Positions 63,886-64,000 of a stretch of DNA of 64,000 nucleotides are shown here, piece after piece. The stretch's first letter is position 1, and each line of letters starts with the position of its first letter. Position numbers and translations under genes: made by a program. Location: positions 1,364,001-1,428,000 of the forward strand of contig OZ244046.1 of the NCBI GenBank assembly GCA_965215055.1, read 5' to 3'. The notes under the pieces are model-generated. The model was given only the letters and a program-made list of their open reading frames with translations, ran no database searches and was not told where the DNA came from. The DNA is from G965215055 sp965215055. Lineage in GTDB: Bacteria > Pseudomonadota > Gammaproteobacteria > UBA4575.

Positions 63886-64000
63886 CTATTTGAACCGATA
63901 CTGAAGCATCGCCCAGAACTTCTGGGTGTCATTGCTGAACTCATCGGCGTCGTAACTGGTGTATTTTACTAACCCAAGCCATTTCTTTGTAAACGGCTTG
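63886..64000 (-). CDS. Outer-membrane protein, C-terminal end (5' truncated by window edge)
   Basis: Reading from the window edge on the minus strand gives KPFTKKWLGLVKYTSYDADE then FWAMLQYRFK and a stop. Alternating polar and hydrophobic residues and an aromatic near-terminal residue (FK) are typical of beta-barrel proteins of the porin type. The start is outside the window. Confidence 0.72.
   Translation of the reverse strand, partial: KPFTKKWLGLVKYTSYDADEFSNDTQKFWAMLQYRFK

Noticed and set aside
1..64000. CRISPR array or rRNA genes
   Set aside because: No regularly spaced direct repeats and no rRNA sequence were seen on reading through the window.

Overview
The window looks like chromosomal DNA of a sulfur-oxidising or thiocyanate-using gammaproteobacterium. 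This is an inference from gene content: the xerC-hslVU-DUF971-ubiE-ubiJ-ubiB order, polA next to engB, cytochromes c4 and c5 flanking dsbA, a class II homoserine kinase, and a thiocyanate hydrolase locus with a sulfide:quinone oxidoreductase-like flavoprotein. No rRNA is present to fix the species.

Bases 1-29,600 are mostly core genome: the 3' end of xerC, the HslVU protease, ubiquinone genes ubiE/ubiJ/ubiB, a UvrD-family helicase, a TRAP transporter (dctP, then dctQM on the other strand), thrB, polA, a structured intergenic stretch, engB, cytochrome c4, dsbA, cytochrome c5, comM (yifB), ubiK, a sigma-54-type promoter ahead of a TorF-like outer-membrane protein gene with glnK and amtB, speE, speA and nadA. 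speA is split by a 2,705-bp mobile element (25309-28013) with perfect 24-bp terminal inverted repeats and an 8-bp target duplication. It carries an IS1595-family transposase, a C5-cytosine DNA methyltransferase and a probable partner endonuclease.

Bases 29,700-36,330 form an accessory island: a trypsin-like lipoprotein, small secreted and phage-like proteins, and a 1,343-residue protein joining an MqsA-type helix-turn-helix, a putative nuclease domain, a STAND-type P-loop NTPase and a long helical C-terminus. It is a candidate anti-phage defence protein with palindromic operators on its own promoter.

Bases 36,330-46,600 return to housekeeping genes: a frameshifted acyl-CoA synthetase, a SPOR protein, argS, priA, a DegP/DegQ protease, moaD, moaC, mutY, yggX and tRNA-Phe(GAA). 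A tripartite RND efflux operon follows (46,687-52,470).

Bases 52,600-64,000 form a thiocyanate/cyanate module: cobalt importer genes cbtB-cbtA, cyanase (cynS), the LysR regulator cynR, the cobalt enzyme thiocyanate hydrolase (scnB-scnA-scnC) with a P15K-type activator, a nitrate/taurine-type ABC importer with a Tat-exported binding protein, a TusA-like protein, an SQR-like flavoprotein, a DUF1641 protein and the end of an outer-membrane protein. The most striking feature is that the divergent cynR/scnB control region exists twice, as inverted copies about 3 kb apart. The second copy sits directly upstream of cbtBA, so the promoter and ribosome-binding site of scnB appear to drive the cobalt importer that would supply the enzyme's metal. 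A 26-codon leader beginning with the first four scnB codons overlaps the cbtB start codon.
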